From an uncultured Rhodocyclaceae bacterium (GTDB taxonomy: Bacteria > Pseudomonadota > Gammaproteobacteria > Burkholderiales > Rhodocyclaceae), in NCBI GenBank assembly GCA_903930805.1, contig CAIYZZ010000549.1, positions 1 through 6,210 of the forward strand: a stretch of 6,210 nucleotides of DNA, read 5' to 3'. The notes beneath the pieces are model-generated. The model ran no database searches. It was not told the DNA's origin and saw nothing but the letters and a program-made list of their open reading frames with translations. The first letter of the stretch is position 1; every line of letters starts with the position of its first letter. Shown one piece after another: positions 5,256 to 6,210 of this stretch. A program made the position numbers and the translations under genes.

Positions 5256-6210
5256 ATGGACGCTGCGAACACGATTCCCTGGTACTGCTCGATCCGGCTA
5301 AGGCTGGTGGCGGCAGCCGTGATCGTCGAGGCGGTCATGCTGACCTTCTTGCTCGCCAACAGCTACCGCCTGGTGAGTGAAGCACTCGAGTCGCAAACCC
5401 GCGTACGACTGGAAGCGCTGGCGCCGCTGCTCGATGCCTCGCTGGCCGGGCGGGTATTCCAGCGCGACCACAGCGAAATTGCCGCCATCATCAGGCAACT
5501 GGTCGGCTCGAAGCGCACGGAGATCAACTACATCGTCGTGTTCGATCGGCGTGGCGAAGTTCTCGCAAGCGTTGGTGCGGTCACGCCGCAACTGCTGTCG
5601 AATAGTGCTGCCGAAGACCGGAATGTAGCCGACGCATTGACGGACCTGACCTACGACACCTCGGTGCCACTCACCGTGCAAGGCAGCCCGGTGGGCTCAG
5701 CGCGTTTCGGTCTGTCGCTCGTCGATCTAGTCACCCTACGTGGCAATGTGCTGGAACAGAGCATCTTGATCGCCCTCGGCGAGATTCTGCTGTCGCTATT
5801 GCTGCTGGCGACGGGCAGCTACCTCATCACGCGCCACATATCTAGCCTGGTCGCCGCCACGCGCCGTATCGCCAGCGCCGACTATTCAACGCCAATCAGC
5901 ATCACCAGTCGCGACGAGATCGGCGTGCTCGCAGACAACTTCAACGCCATGGCCGCCACCGTCCAAAGCCGCATCGAACAGCTGGCCGAAAGCGAAATCC
6001 GCTTCCGCAGCATTTTCGATGCCGCCGGCGATGCTTTTTTTATCCACGACAGCACAGATGGCCGCCTGATCGACGTCAACCTGCGCATGTGTGAAATGTA
6101 CGGGTGCACCCGCGAACAGGCATTGAGTGCCAGGCATGATGATTTTTCGGTCAATGTCGAGCCCTTCACCCCAGTTGTAGCCATGGAAAAAATGCGTCTG
6201 GCGCGGGAGG
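5256..6210 (+). CDS. Membrane sensor protein with periplasmic domain, HAMP and PAS (runs off right edge)
   Basis: The reading frame is open from the ATG at 5256 to the window end (318 full codons, no stop). Residues about 14-35 form TM1 and about 168-192 TM2, enclosing a periplasmic domain of about 130 residues that includes NYIVVFDRRGEVLASVG (91-107), a Cache/PAS-like fold segment often found in such sensors. After TM2 comes a HAMP linker (about 193-245, with SRDEIGVLADNFNAMA at 218-233). A PAS domain starts near 246 (SEIRFRSIFDAAGDAFFIHD, then LIDVNLRMCEMYGCTREQAL) and continues at least to the edge. The output domain is not visible; histidine kinase or GGDEF/EAL would be usual. The start has no good Shine-Dalgarno sequence, and an in-frame TGA at 5238 leaves only this ATG as a normal start, so translation is probably coupled to the binding-protein gene five bases upstream. 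The pairing suggests the binding protein presents its ligand to the periplasmic domain. Confidence 0.88.
   Translation, partial: MDAANTIPWYCSIRLRLVAAAVIVEAVMLTFLLANSYRLVSEALESQTRVRLEALAPLLDASLAGRVFQRDHSEIAAIIRQLVGSKRTEINYIVVFDRRGEVLASVGAVTPQLLSNSAAEDRNVADALTDLTYDTSVPLTVQGSPVGSARFGLSLVDLVTLRGNVLEQSILIALGEILLSLLLLATGSYLITRHISSLVAATRRIASADYSTPISITSRDEIGVLADNFNAMAATVQSRIEQLAESEIRFRSIFDAAGDAFFIHDSTDGRLIDVNLRMCEMYGCTREQALSARHDDFSVNVEPFTPVVAMEKMRLARE

Overview
The window looks like chromosome of a betaproteobacterium, most likely Rhodocyclales-like (inferred from protein style, GC of roughly 60% in most genes and the rpfE-recJ pairing; no marker gene settles it). Six protein-coding genes are supported, two of them cut by the window edges. 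I see no RNA gene, insertion sequence, CRISPR array or phage gene.

Left block (1-1349, minus strand): an RpfE-type protein gene runs leftward into recJ, overlapping it by four bases (GTGA). Only the first 120 codons of recJ are inside the window. A 120-base divergent intergenic region (1350-1469) follows, with a plausible sigma-70 promoter whose -10 is overlapped by a perfect 6-bp inverted repeat.

Centre (1470-3806, plus strand): the most interesting gene encodes a 778-residue protein that joins a cyclic-nucleotide-binding (CRP-type) sensor domain, a whole acetate kinase domain and a whole PduL-type phosphotransacylase domain. In principle one polypeptide holds both steps of acetyl-CoA <-> acetyl phosphate <-> acetate, with a built-in small-molecule sensor. 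The transacylase metal ligands are all present and the acyl-binding and catalytic residues of the kinase are kept. Three ATP-contacting motifs of the kinase are altered in concert, which raises the possibility of a changed phosphoryl donor or a weakened or lost kinase activity.

Right block (3903-6210, plus strand): a small STAS-domain protein (anti-sigma-factor-antagonist type) of lower GC; then a 199-base gap with two hairpins and a possible sigma-54 promoter; then a secreted PhnD-like periplasmic binding protein followed five bases later by a membrane sensor (two TM segments, periplasmic domain, HAMP, PAS) that runs off the right edge. The last two look like a ligand-presenting binding protein and its membrane receptor. 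The output domain of the receptor is outside the window.
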